Shown: positions 36,601-48,299 of the stretch, one piece after another | Layout of the letters: each line of letters begins with the position of its first letter | Position numbering within the stretch: position 1 is the first letter of the stretch | Source of the DNA: Nymphaea colorata | Lineage: Eukaryota; Streptophyta; Magnoliopsida; Nymphaeales; Nymphaeaceae | Direction: 5' to 3' | Length of the DNA: 64,000 nucleotides | Assembly (NCBI RefSeq): GCF_008831285.2 | Contig: NC_045143.1 | Location: 11,419,503 to 11,483,502, forward strand | Program-made: the position numbers and the translations under genes | Notes under the pieces: generated by a model | What the model saw: the letters and a program-made list of their open reading frames with translations, nothing else | Databases searched by the model: none | What the model was told of the DNA's origin: nothing

Positions 36601-39600
36601 GTTTTGTTTCCTCTTTATTTTATTGCAGAAAGAGAATCTTGTTACTTGTTGATGAAGTCTTTGTGATATACTTTTCTCACTGAAAATTCATCAAAAAAAT
36701 ATGGTTATACAGGTTTTCTCTCTCACAGTATGAATGTCATACATGGTTCCTGTAGTGACAGAGGAAATTAGTGATGCACAAATCTAATTGGCCCATATTG
36801 CATCTTCGAGGTGGATATTTTCTGATCTGGATATTATAATATGTAATCGGATCATATTTAACATAAAAGACGGTTTTATATGAGAATATTTGGATGTGGA
36901 ACCTGGTGACTCGTAGATGCTGGTTCTTCCAGTCTCATCTCAAGGTCTACTCAGTTATCGCTTGAGGGTAGAGAAAAGCAGGTTTAGCTTTTGCCTGTTA
37001 TGGATCATCATATTAGCAGGCCTTCTATGGCTTGTATCATAATGTTCCCTTAGCTATGTTTTCATGACGCTAGGTAGTTGATGTTATAAATGCACTTTTT
37101 TGACTGCATGTATGGGAGTTACTGTTAGGAACTTATGTGCTTTATTGACTGTTTCAGGAGACAGGCAATGCCTGAAGTATATATCGATGCATCCAGGAAG
37201 TCATCCAGTATAGACTTATTTAAACAATATCACAGATATTGTGAGATTTTTGAAAAATTGACGATATTTACAAGAAAAAACAATTAAAATTAAAAAACGA
37301 GAAAATCTTTCAAAAATGAAAAACTTGCAATCTTTTTTGTGATTTTTTGCTGATTTTGTCACTTCATTGGCGATTGTTAGCTTCATTTTATTGCTTTTCT
37401 CTAATTTTTAGAATTTTTTATTTTAAATTTGTCGAGATTTTTCCCGAGAAAAATTTCGCCAAAAGATACCTGAGAAAAACTTTGCCGATATTTCCTCAGA
37501 ACGATATTTGTGACAATGATTTAAGCAAAAAACTGATTTTTAAAAGATATTGTGGTTTTTTTTTAAACCAGAGAATGAAACGATCATGCATATGGGTTTC
37601 AATACTTTTTTAAAACAAAAGGACACAAAAGATCTTGAATCAGACCCTGAAGGAAAGTGGCAATTTCTGATCAAAGTCTGATAAGAAATCAGCCAGTAAT
37701 TTTTGAGACAATGTGGAACACAGAACAGAAAGAAATAAGTCAAAAGAGAAAAATATAAATTGAAAAATTGTATGAGGCTGAAGAAGTGAAGATGGCCCAA
37801 ATGAAAATAGAGGGATTTGATCTGACACAGAAATTAGCGCAGAACAGAAGGAGCACAGAAATAACAGATCATGCTGAAAGGAAATAAGAATTGAAGATGA
37901 AGAGATCAGAAAAAAAAATCAGAAAAAGAAAGATCTCTTGGGACACCTTTTGGAAAGGCAACTAGTCCTAGGATCAGATTGGCTTCGATACCATGTAAGA
38001 GATCTCAAAAATATGCTCGCTGCAAAGAAAAGAAGAAGGGAGAAAGAAAGGGCCAGGAATATAATACATCCTGAGTGAGGGGTGGTGGTTTGTTTCATTA
38101 CCTATAAAAAGAGAAAATGGCTTAATGGGTATCTACATAGTGTCTACACATGCAATATATCAATTGGAAATTCATAATCAGATCCAAAAAAATAAAACAA
38201 ATAATGTACATGTCTCTTAACAATATATTCCTTGTTGCATCTTTTCTCAAGTTCTTTTAAGAAGTGCTGCATGACACCCATCTGACATAGCTTTGGCCTC
38301 TTATTCATACTTTCTAGTTGCATTACTCTCCAAAAAAATGTTCTTCCTTTAAGAACTTTTCTTGTCTATGCCCGTTGATGATTTTGCTTGTATTTTAGTT
38401 AGTTTATGTCTCTTTTGTGTATATAATTTGTTTTGAATCAAATTTTCTTTGGTTCTAAATTAGCTGATTCGTGTTCAAAAGAGGCTGTCACAAAAACGTT
38501 AAGGCAGCTTCATGCTGAGGAGGACGATGAAGAACGGTTTCAAGCTGACCTTCGAAAAGCTGTACAAGAGAGCCTTGGTTAGTTTTTATTTGATGTTAGA
38601 TTTTCTGCAATATTATCTTGCATAACTGCTGTCTTTGTGTAAACTGGTAGGTACTCATGCTTGTCTTCTGTGCTTCTTATATTCTTGTTAGACACCTATC
38701 AAGCCAAACGTGGGCTGCAACCAGTTAGGAGGTTACCTAAAGGAGCTTCAACAGAAACAATTGATAGCAAGGTTAATCATGAGGGGATTATGGACAATGT
38801 CTTGAACAAGATAGACACATTGGGTGCTGGTCTGCAAAATGAAGTTGGCGAATACAACTGCTTTCTGAATGTTATTATTCAGGTAAACATAAATTCTACT
38901 TCTATCTGTTTTAGTGGTTATGGCCTCGCCCATCTACAAATAAATTTTCTCTGTGCCATGTGCATTCAGTTAACTGATGCTTGAGTGTGTTATTCTTGTG
39001 GCTATCGCTTATTCCTATTTTCAGTTCAAGTCCTGAGTCGGTTTACCTTTTTGTTTTTTATATTTAGTCCTTATGGCACATAAGGCGGTTCCGGGATGAG
39101 TTCTTTATGATTTCAAAGTCGGTTCATATGCATGTTGGAGAGCCTTGTGTCATCTGTGCCTTGTATGATATCTTCAATGCCATGAGCACGGCAGCAACTG
39201 ACATGCGAAGAGAGACTATTTCTCCAGCCTGTTTGAGAATTGCTTTAAGCAATTTGTATCCAGAGAGCAACTTTTTTCAGGAGGTAATTTTTCATGTATT
39301 GTGCTTATCAAGGTGTTTGCACAAACTTTGCAATTCGTGCTCGATAACAGTTAGTTATTTGTGCACTTTGTTCTTTGCTTGCATTTTATCAGACAGTTAA
39401 TTTCTAGTTGGAGCATAAGCTTCTCTTTTTTGTTAATTGACAGGCACAAATGAATGATGCTTCTGAAGTACTGGGAGTAATCTTTGATTGCCTGCACAAA
39501 TCATGTACAGATATTTCAGACACGGAATCAGAAGAAAGCAACAGTGTGGGCTCCTGGGATTGTACAAACAATTCTTGTATTGCACATTCACTTTTTGGCA

Positions 39601-42215
39601 TGGATGTCTATGAACAAATGCACTGCTGCAGTTGTGGACTGGAGTCACGTCACTTAAAATACACTTCATTCTTTCACAATATCAATGCCAATGCACTGCG
39701 AACAATGAAGGCATGCCCCATATCTTCAAACATTGTATGTTTAGGTTGCATGAAAGACGTAACTGCATAATCACATTTTTGTGGTCATGTCATAGGTAAT
39801 TATTTTTGGTAAGGGACGATGATGCAGGGTAGTGAGATGCTTAGACCAGTGCCGTAATTTTTTTTTTTTATGAATTAAATTGCTGACGCTGTGGGTGCCA
39901 ATTTGGCAGATCGGCTGATTCACCAAGTCAGCTGAGCCAGTCGTGAATAGGCAGAAAATAGTGAAGAAATTATTATTTGGAGATAAGGATTAAAGCATAA
40001 AAAATTAAATAAAAATGAGATAATTCTGATAATTTTTTAAGAACATTTAGAAACAGATGTGGCACTTCTTGGCCCATAAGTTTGCCACCAATTTGATTTG
40101 AATCAGCCAATTCAGGCTGATTCTAATAACGATGGCTTGGGCTGACTATCTGTTTTCCAGATAACTTGTACAGACAGTTCTTTTGATGAACTTTTGAAGC
40201 TTGTGGACATGAATCATCAGTTAGCCTGTGACCCTGAGGCAGGTGGTTGTGGGAAGCTGAACTATATTCATCATATTCTTTCAACACCTCCACATATATT
40301 TACAGTTGGTAATTCCTCAGTTGAGAAGTTTATCAGATCAAGATCATTTTTTGTTTTTCTTAGCCTACTAGTTACTGCCATACATAAAGTTAATCAAGGC
40401 TTGGAATTTTTGCAGTTCTTGGTTGGCAGACTACTTCTGAAAGCGTTGATGATATATCAGCCACGTTGGCTGCAATCACTACTGAGTTGGACATTGGTGT
40501 CATATACCAAGGTTTGGACAATCGAAGCAGACACTGTGTGGTTTCAGTGGTAAGTCCATATGAGAATCAAGGGCCATTAGTTGGTCCCATGTCCTTGCTG
40601 CAGTAGCATTTTCACCTTGTATTGTCAACTATGAATGCTTCTTGTTCAATCATCTCCGCAAAAGTATTAAATCTGTAAAAAATTGATCAAATATCTGTCA
40701 TGGAGGTAAGAGTTCAGGTGGTGTTACTAAAATGCATCAGTGAAGACGGAGCTCAGCAAACTCATATGTCTTAAAGGACAGCTACCAAGTTTATCACCAC
40801 ACTTAGCAAAAACCTGTTGCTTTATTGTTTAGATATTTAACAAATGATGTGGATATTTTACTACTTGAGTGTTGCAGTTGCTGTAACTGTCAGTTATTTT
40901 TTGTTATATCTAAGTGCTATTACTGAATGAAATGTGTAAAATATGTATGCTGTTATCTTCAAAGAGTAGAAACCAAATGTCTTCTCTGCACAGTTTTTGA
41001 CAGAAGGTTTCTTTTTCAAGATTTTTTATTGTTGGAGAAGTTTTGGAAGCTTTGATGCTAGAAAAATATGATAAACACAAAAGGAGCTATGAAATAATGG
41101 ATTTTCTAGTGTTTTTCTGCAAAAATATAAGCAAGTAAAAGAGCTTTCCTGAAACACGAGAGGACAAAAAAAAGTTCAAAAATTTATGAGAAGGGACTTT
41201 GTTCAAAAAGAAAATATTGAGAATATCTTTGGATATATTTTGCAATGGTATTGCACCATTTTCATTTTTTTGGTGTTATGTTAAAGTAGTGGGATATTTT
41301 GCTGCCTTATTGGCCGACTCAAAGTGGCAACGATTTTGGGATATTGGAGATATATGTGACTACTCCAAAGTCCAAACACAGAGCACTGTTATGAGTTTCA
41401 AAAGTTATGCATGTTTTGGGACTGGATGTCTCAATGTTAACTTAGCATGCTATTTGTGCAGCATAGCCTTTTATGTGGAGTTATGTCTCTATTTTAAATA
41501 TTCATTGTTGTTGATTATTATGTTTCATCATGATCTTTATTCCTTATTATGGAACTTTCTTTTCTTTACTCTGTCAGTGTTTGATTTGCATAATTACTGC
41601 GCTGATTGTTGGAGTATTGTATTATTTACTTAATTTCTGAGATGGTAGATGATATTTGTGCTTGAAATGCACGGATTGGGCTCTAAGTTCAGGCTGTTTC
41701 TCATATATGATATGCATAATCGTGGCCATCTTCCTGTTCTAGTCTTATGGGAGCCATCTGTTATGCTGACTGCTAAGTATGCCTAACTTCTATTACCTAT
41801 ACCTTTGTCGAGGATGTGCAGGCTATAACGGTTATAGATGGTTGTGATTTTGTAAATTCTAGTTGTAAGTTAGGATGAATAACTACATCAGAGCAGCACA
41901 TAGGTAACCCTGAAAAGGCTCCAATGTTCTTTATGTGCACAAAAGTACAGAAAGGAAAATAAACAAAGTATAAGGACTATATTTGAAATAATGCTTCAAA
42001 AAGACAATATTATCAAGGAGGGGGTGAAACAGTCCCATATAGGTTACAAGGAGAGGCTGTTCTACTTCTGCTGTAGAGCTCGACTTTTGTTCGTGAATAA
42101 AAATGAACAAATTTTATGGTTTGGATCTGGCCTGACCCAGACCCGATTCAAACCATACCCAAAGCTCGGCTGTACCGGAGCGGGTACGTGGGGCAATTCC
42201 ACGTACCCGTGTCAC

Positions 42216-42286
<71 letters not shown>

Positions 42287-43357
42287 TTGAGTTGAAATTC
42301 TTGTCTCCTGGATGTCTCTATCTTGATCTCCCATATGTTTGTCATGTCTTGGTCAGTTTGACCAATTCCCCAGTATATGCCACTGACGTTGGTGTGCTCA
42401 CGCTATGAACATAGGCCTGCAGAGCTATTTATCAGAAATGTGCTGTTTGGCGATTTATGCCTTCTCCTCCTGTAGTCATTGGGAATGGTAAAGTTACTGT
42501 TGTATGTGCTAAGAATATGCCATATATTATTGAACTAATATGCTTTACATCCATAGTCAGCGACTCAGCAATTATTTCCTTTGCATAATTTAGTTTAACT
42601 TTTCTCCTTTTAATTATTGATATATATAATGTAACCTTGGCAACAATGTGTAACTTTTGGACGAATAATGAAAGCATGAACTGTTGACAAATTTTAATTT
42701 TATGCATTCCTTTTGCTGATGATAATCAGTGATAATTTTTATGATTCTATGCATATATCAGTATGCAATTATCTTGGTGAGACTTACTAGGTCAGTCTAT
42801 TTCTAGTTATACTTTGGGATCTTGGGGTCCGGTGTAGAGCTTTTTATTCTTTCCAATCTTTCCCTGGAATAATGATCTTTCTTGCCCTTTGTTCATGGAA
42901 ATTCTTTCTGTCAGTTAGAAGAGTAGACAAGTTGATATGCAATCAAATAGACGTGCATCTCTCTCTCTCTCTCTTTTTATCTTCTCTTCTGCACACACAT
43001 GCAAACAGCTTGAGATAGCGATGTTTGATGACACGTGGATATGCAATGCTCATTGATTTTTTTCTTTTCACCAGCATTATTGATCTTGGGTTTCATTTAC
43101 AGGTATGCTATTATGGACAGCATTATCACTGTTTTGCATATAGTCATGAGCACAATAGATGGATTATGTATGATGATACCACCGTGAAGGTAAAATAGAT
43201 ATCTCCTGCTCCGCATTCCTGTGAATGTGTTCTAGTCCTGATTCTTTGATGAAAATGATTCACCATGCAGGTAATTGGCGGCTGGGATGATGTTCTTGCT
43301 ATGTGTCGAAAAGGTCATCTGCAACCACAGGTTCTATTTTATGAAGCTGTAAACTAA
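30684..43357 (+). CDS. Ubiquitin carboxyl-terminal hydrolase-related protein (DUF627, DUF629, UCH), 15 exons, complete
   Basis: Exons: 30684-33497, 33589-33717, 33816-34007, 34104-34150, 35493-36127, 36203-36478, 36532-36600, 38464-38577, 38692-38882, 39068-39283, 39444-39710, 40161-40308, 40416-40549, 43103-43189, 43271-43357. Phases join cleanly to 1,801 codons. The order matches, from memory, Arabidopsis At3g47890/At3g47910. DUF627 begins near residue 101 ([15 protein letters not shown]). A zinc-finger-like CCQCGAKF...HMHHVVREH lies near 438-463. Charged coiled-coil ([20 protein letters not shown]) is in exon 5. The UCH domain has the Cys box [18 protein letters not shown] (Cys about 1482) and the His box GQHYHCFAY (His about 1751) with IMYDD. 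The Cys box lacks the GNTC of classical USPs, as in this family, so activity is uncertain. Exon 11 uses a GC donor or an in-frame GT 24 nt on. The protein is somewhat longer than I recall for Arabidopsis. Confidence 0.93.
34151..35492 (+). other. Intron 4 of the hydrolase-like gene (1.3 kb)
   Basis: Flanked by CCACT|GTATGT and CTGCAG|TATCG. Short frames inside (for example 80 aa at 34290) are not recognised. No clear mobile element. Confidence 0.75.
37180..37570. repeat. Dispersed CGATAT/T-rich repeat in intron 7, copy A
   Basis: Starts with inverted words (AATATCACAGATATTGTGAG), passes through A- and T-rich stretches, and ends with TACCTGAGAAAAACTTTGCC and GATATTTGTGAC. A related T-rich core ending TACCTCAGAAAAACTTCGCC lies at 46980-47345, so both belong to one dispersed family, probably a non-autonomous DNA element. 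Confidence 0.45.
37600..38222 (-). mobile_element. Minus-strand copia-like LTR fragment inside intron 7 of the hydrolase-like gene
   Basis: An LTR of about 229 bp (37994-38222) reads TGTTAAGAGACATG...CTCTTACA on the minus strand and is followed at once by TGGTATCGAAGCC (rc of 37981-37993), a tRNA-Met primer site with one change. Internal leader-like sequence extends leftwards to about 37600, without recognisable Gag or Pol, and no second LTR is present. The element is truncated, and lies antisense to the gene within an intron, so splicing should remove it. Confidence 0.65.
39711..39734 (+). other. In-frame alternative donor segment after exon 11
   Basis: Exon 11 can end at 39710 (AAG|GCATGC, a GC donor) or at 39734 (ATT|GTATGT, a good GT donor). 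Both keep phase 0 into exon 12 at 40161. The longer form adds eight residues, ACPISSNI, within the hydrolase domain. Homologues, as I recall them, join RTMK directly to the residues encoded by exon 12, favouring the GC donor. Confidence 0.6.
42170..42216 (-). mobile_element. Truncated end of the TIR element family seen at 4189-4570
   Basis: On the minus strand this reads TATGTGACACGGGTACGTGG..., matching the left terminus and sub-terminal GGGTAC words of the 4189-4570 element. The outer end abuts a long (AT)n run, and the rest of the element is not visible. Confidence 0.55.
42222..42282. repeat. (AT)n microsatellite
   Basis: Perfect AT run of about 60 bp in intron 13, immediately beside a TIR-element end. 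The longest simple repeat in the window. Confidence 0.95.
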
Positions 43358-44528
43358 AGGAAGAGGTCCCATTCAGTCCCATTCAGCTTCTGTTTACTGC
43401 CAATCTGCTCCAAGTTGCTGATGCAGCAACCAAATGCATGGCAATTCTCAGATTAGCATTTGTTCCATTGTCATTCACTTGGAAACTGGAGACCTGCATT
43501 ACCTACAGGTGGAAGGGGATGGAGGTTTCCTTAACGAAATTTATTGATGGATATCTCACTGCATTCCATGATTGAAGATCCACTTTTTTTTGGTTGGATG
43601 ACATGTTCACATGTGAATGGAATGAAGATTCCCATGTGCCCCACATCATCTCATACAGGAAATTTTATGATAGTAAATAATATTGATTGAAGCTGCTTCA
43701 TTTTCCACTGGGGCACAAGAAGAATTTGCGATCAATAAGTATGTACAGTATAGCTGCAAGTTCCAGATAGCATTTTGTTGTGAATCAGAAGAAAATTTGG
43801 CTTTTAGCAGCCAGTGAAGTTTTGGTGGATTCATGTTGGGCTTTTGAGCAGGGAAAGATGGAAGAGTTTTGCTGCTCAAGCTGAGCATGTCGTGGCCTCT
43901 TGAGATTTGTTTCTATTCCTCGTAAAGATGCCAATTACAAGTGTAATTTTTGAGATATCTTTTCTTCGTTTAACTGAAAATTTTAGCGTTTCATGTCAAA
44001 GTTGCGGGAGCACATATGAGAATTTTGAGACATTTTTCATTGTAAAGAGGCTTGTGCCTAAGGATTGGGATTGGTTATGCTCAAATACTAGAAGTTAAAC
44101 TGCATATATCATCAGTGATTACAGATTACTTGGTGGTTTGGTATTTGTGATTGTTCATGCCTCATGGAGTAATTTTTTGTTTGTTCCAGATTCACTAGAG
44201 TTGGTAAACATGCACTTTTGGCTCTAGAAGATTAGATGAGAAAGTATCTCGCTGAAACAATTGCATGGATATTGTTGGTATTCCATGTGGGAAGAGGCAG
44301 ACTCATGGAAAAATGTGGTGACTTTGAATTACAATATCTAGTGGTTAAGCGTCACATAGTGATTTTAATTACGTTGGCGTTATAATTGGTGACATAAATT
44401 ATTGGGTGAGCCGTTATGCTTGAACTTGTATATCGGTGACTTTGAACTTGCATATTGGTGACTCTCTGTTTGCAGCACAGAGGGTTGACTCCATGCCCCA
44501 ACTGTTGCATCAACCCCTTTGAGGATGG

Positions 44529-44716
44529 TGACATAAACTATTAATTTTTTTATTCATATGGGCTTGTTGGATTTTGGTAGCCTTAGGATGCACATGTTTA
44601 CGGTGCATATTATGGTTTTTCCATTCTGTGACATAAACTATCAATTTCTTTATTCATATGAGCTTGTTGGATTTTGTTATCCTAAACATGTTGACGATGC
44701 ATATTCTGGTTTTTAC
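44529..44716. repeat. 100-bp imperfect tandem duplication
   Basis: A unit starting TGACATAAACTAT at 44529 recurs at 44629, period 100, with scattered substitutions. A third, weaker relative (GGTGACATAAATTATTGG) lies at 44388. Confidence 0.8.
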
Positions 44717-45212
44717 TTAAGTATAAATGCCTTAATCATTTAGTTATCCTGCTGTTGCTACAGTATAGGAACGTTTGTTATTAAACGGGGGATTAATTTT
44801 TACTTGGAATTCTTTTAAGGCAGCCTGCCCAGTTTAAAGTATGGAGCGCTTTTGTGCATGTGGATGTGTTTAATATATTGTGCTGACCACCACCTACTTG
44901 GATTTGAGGTCAATAGCTCAATATCTTAGTTTTGTTGGCATATTTTGGTAACAAACTTACTTGAAATGTTGAATCAATTGAAGTAGTTTCCATTTTTGCG
45001 ACGGTGAAGAATGAGCCGTGATTCTTCACTCTTCACGAACATGGGGTGTGTGTATTGTCAATACAGTTGTGAGCGCGGAGTTGCTTTAAATGGTTCAAAA
45101 AATTCTTTCTGGATTCTATTGTAATTGGTGGTTTTAACTTTTAATATAAATAATTCTAAACCTAGTAGCATGGCCATACCCTCATACAATTCTTACCTTG
45201 CTTGTCTTTAAT

Positions 45213-45288
45213 GTGGTCTTCCAACTCCTGCCACCACTTGCATATACGGTGTGGTCTTCCAACTCCTGCCACCACTTGCATACACGTG
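45213..45288. repeat. 38-bp tandem duplication
   Basis: Two nearly identical copies (45213-45250 and 45251-45288) of a unit beginning GTGGTCTTCCAACTCCTGCC. Confidence 0.9.
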
Positions 45289-45983
45289 TTTTAAAACACA
45301 GTAATGAAAATATTATCATTTTTAAAAATTAAGAATATTTGTCACAATATATAATTCTAAAAATACATGCCTTTACATTTTAAAACTTTATGAAGACCGC
45401 CTTTCATGGAAAAGCGACATGATTTTATAAAAGTCATGCCGTGACTCTTCGTAAGTTTTTTTGTGAAAATGTGTCCGTTCAATATTATTTTGAAAGGTTG
45501 CCTGCCTTATCAAAATCTGTAAATTGAATTTAATTTTGGTTTAAATCCTAACCGAGGTGACAGAAATTTTAAAGAAGGCCACCTCTGAACTTACCTCTAT
45601 GCTTAATACCTTGTTTATATGGGAATTCAAGCGTATTGGATGTTGGACGATGCGAAATTGCTAAAAATTAAAAATCTGTAGTTGAAAACAGTCACCACAG
45701 GAGCATTAGCAATGGCTTATAGTCTAGCAACGGTTCACGGTGCTTACCAATGGTTTGCTGTGCTTCTAGGTAGATTTGAGTTCTCATATATAGGAACAGT
45801 CAATCCTGACGTGTAATGGGTAGTCGCCAAATGGACAAAATTTAAAAGTCAACGTTAAAAAGACCATAAATTGTCACTAAAGCCAATGTAAACGATCATT
45901 ACATCACAAATCATGGCTAATACCAATTCAGTGGTTGTTTTCTAGTGACATTTTTAAATTTTAGCTACGGCAGTGTTGAACTC

Positions 45984-45986
<3 letters not shown>

Positions 45987-46019
<33 letters not shown>
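45987..46019. repeat. (GA)n microsatellite
   Basis: Perfect GA run of about 33 bp. Confidence 0.95.
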
Positions 46020-46022
<3 letters not shown>

Positions 46023-46979
46023 GTTAGGAACTTAGATAATAGATGAATAAGGAACAATTTTAACCATTGCTTTCCAAATCGGCGATTGAGAGAAAAACAA
46101 GAAAACAAAGGTGTGGACTAATACTAGATGACAAAAAAGCCCCACCACCTTTTTCTCTCTGTGGATTTGTAAAAGATTAAGGGTGAGAATTATAATCTGT
46201 CTAGCATTCAACTGTCTAACATTAAATGTGTGTGTTTGTATATATATATATAATGTAAACAATAAAGTGGAGTAAATCTAATTTTAAGTCTTAAAGAAAT
46301 CAATCTGAAAGTGAATCTGGTTTCAAATAGAGAAGGGAAAAGTTTTTTTTTTTTTAAAAAGTTGAAATCCTACGCCACAGGAAAAAATTGACATAAAACA
46401 ATATGTTTGTGATTTGATAAAAGAGAATTACACAAGGAACTCAAATCCAGATTCATTTTGCACTAAAATTTTGAAAGAACTTAAATTTGTAGCATCATTG
46501 TTTTGAAATGGTTTAATTGTTTCTATAACTAAGAAAACTTTTATAGGCAATGGTTTTCCACTAGTGACGTTCAAAATGAGTATAATATTATTTCTTTTAC
46601 TCATATAGTTGGCCTTTAATTATCTAACATCTTAAATTAGGTCATGGAGGGATTGAATTTACATTAGAGCATCATTTTCATTTTCTCCATTTCCTTTCCC
46701 TTATTTTGCAACCAAACAAATTTTTTACTTTTATTTCATTTCCCTTCTTTTTAATTAGTCAACCAAACAAAAGATTGATTGTTCAATCTTTCCCTTTCCC
46801 TCCATCCAAACAGGGCGTTAGTGTAAAAGGAATTGTAAAATTACACAAACTAGTTCACTACTATATAGACAACATTTACTCTTCCATTGGTAGCAGATAT
46901 GTTATGATTTTTATATAAGGTTATTTAAAATTTTGTTATGTTGATATAATGAATTACAAATATGAAGTGTTTCTATAAT

Positions 46980-47345
46980 TGTTTTTTTATCCATATCAGA
47001 GTCACAGAAAACATTTTTTTTGCGAAAAAATGAGAACAGAATGTGATAAATTAAATAGCCATTTAAAACTTTACAAAAACATGTTTTTTTGAAAAAAAAT
47101 GTTAAAAACAAAAAAATGTTTTTTTAATGTGTTTTTCGTGTTTTTTTCATTTTTTCAGTTTTTTAATGCCAATTTTTTTATTTTTTATTTTTTATTTGTT
47201 GCAGATCTACTTATCTTGTGATGTTTGTGTTGTTAGTTTCTCACTTATTTTATTTTTCCTCATTTTTAGTTTTTAATTTTTTTTTTAAAATTTAGCATAT
47301 TTTCCCTTTTTTTAAGTTGACCGTATTATACCTCAGAAAAACTTC
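46980..47345. repeat. Dispersed T-rich repeat, copy B
   Basis: Long T-runs and a core TTGTTAGTTTCTCACTTATT...TTTAGTTTTTAATTT, ending TACCTCAGAAAAACTTCGCC. Shares order and several words with 37340-37500 in intron 7 of the hydrolase-like gene. Confidence 0.4.
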
Positions 47346-47539
47346 GCCGTTTAATATGAAGCACAACCTAGATCTAAAACACAAATAGTAAGTTGAGGAC
47401 AGATCAATGAGGGGAATATTTTGTTGATGAATTTAACGAAGACCGAATATTTTGTCAAATTAATGGTGCAAAAACTCTACAATTGAATGAAGGAGTTAAA
47501 GGAAAAGTAAAACTTTTGTATACATGAATGACATGCTTT

Positions 47540-48106
47540 AAAGACTGGACCACATGCCAATTTATGGGGAGAAACCTTACAGTCTCTTATATTTTGAATG
47601 AGTACCTTACTTTAAATTTGACAAGATCCCCTTATGAGTTAACGGTATAAAAGAAAACATTAGCTAAATTGTTTTTCATATTTGAGTTGACTTATGGTAT
47701 ACTTCTCAAAGAGAAAAGAACAAGATTGGACTTTTAAGTTGCCTTTATAATTGGATATCCTGAACACTTGATATCAATAACGTTATAATTATAGAATCAA
47801 CAACTGTTTCTTTGAATAAAGATGCTTTCTGCTCAACTATCTATACTAGAATTGGTTTTTGCAGAAGTGAATCCTGAGAAACACAAGTACGTCCACAAAC
47901 ATGCTGGCCTAAACGTGACAAACAAATTAGAAAGTCAACTAACTATAGCTAAACTAATTGTAGCTGAAATTTTTATATATTATTTAGTGGAAGATAATCT
48001 TGTATCTCTTCAAGAAGGTATGACTTTTAGAGATACAACCTCAAAGAAAGAATTTGTGAGAACCATCCAAGCGGCCCAGCAGAAGCAAAATGTAATAGAT
48101 TTGTAA
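47540..48106 (+). mobile_element. Possible Ty1/copia integrase-RT relic
   Basis: Joined over stops, the plus strand reads LTRSPYEL..KKTLAKLFF and then KEKRTRLDF.VAFIIGYPE, which resembles the copia integrase C-terminal region (SPYEL, EKRTKLD, FxGY). It ends in a 94-codon frame (47822-48106) whose tail TFRDTTSKKEFVRTIQAA could correspond to the start of RT. The match is weak and rests on memory of the family. Confidence 0.35.
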
Positions 48107-48280
48107 AAGAGGAAAAAAGTCAAAAGGATTAGGGTTTCATTCCACTCAAGACCAATTACAATTGGTTCATAAACTCATATTTATAGGCCGAGTAAATCCA
48201 TGGATATGGATCCAAATAAAAGAAAAAACAAATATAAGCCCAAATCAAAACTGGATCATTTGCTTATGCTCGACTCTACA
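48105..48280 (-). repeat. LTR-like sequence, minus strand
   Basis: On the minus strand it begins TGTAGAGTCGAGCAT, contains CTATAAATATGAG (a good TATA box) and ends CTCTTTTACA, giving TG...CA ends about 176 bp apart. No primer site or second copy was found, so this could be a solo LTR or an unrelated promoter-like stretch. Confidence 0.3.
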
Positions 48281-48299
48281 TCAGAGACAATGGTTAAAG

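Larger units (their letters stand above)
40550..43102 (+). other. Intron 13 of the hydrolase-like gene (2.55 kb)
   Basis: Largest intron of the gene, between GTG|GTAAGT and TTTACAG|GTATGC. It separates the exons with the Cys box from the exon with the His box. It contains a TIR-element fragment (42170-42216), an (AT)n run and a (CT)n run (42958-42974). No coding sequence. Confidence 0.8.
43358..47400. other. Downstream/intergenic AT-rich DNA, no gene seen
   Basis: Begins with the 3' UTR of the hydrolase-like gene. Contains two tandem duplications, a GA microsatellite (45987-46019) and a second copy of the T-rich dispersed repeat (about 46980-47345). No convincing coding frame. Confidence 0.6.

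Noticed and set aside
41991-42345. Open frames of repeated Ile-Tyr on both strands
   Set aside because: Translation of the (AT)n microsatellite in intron 13.
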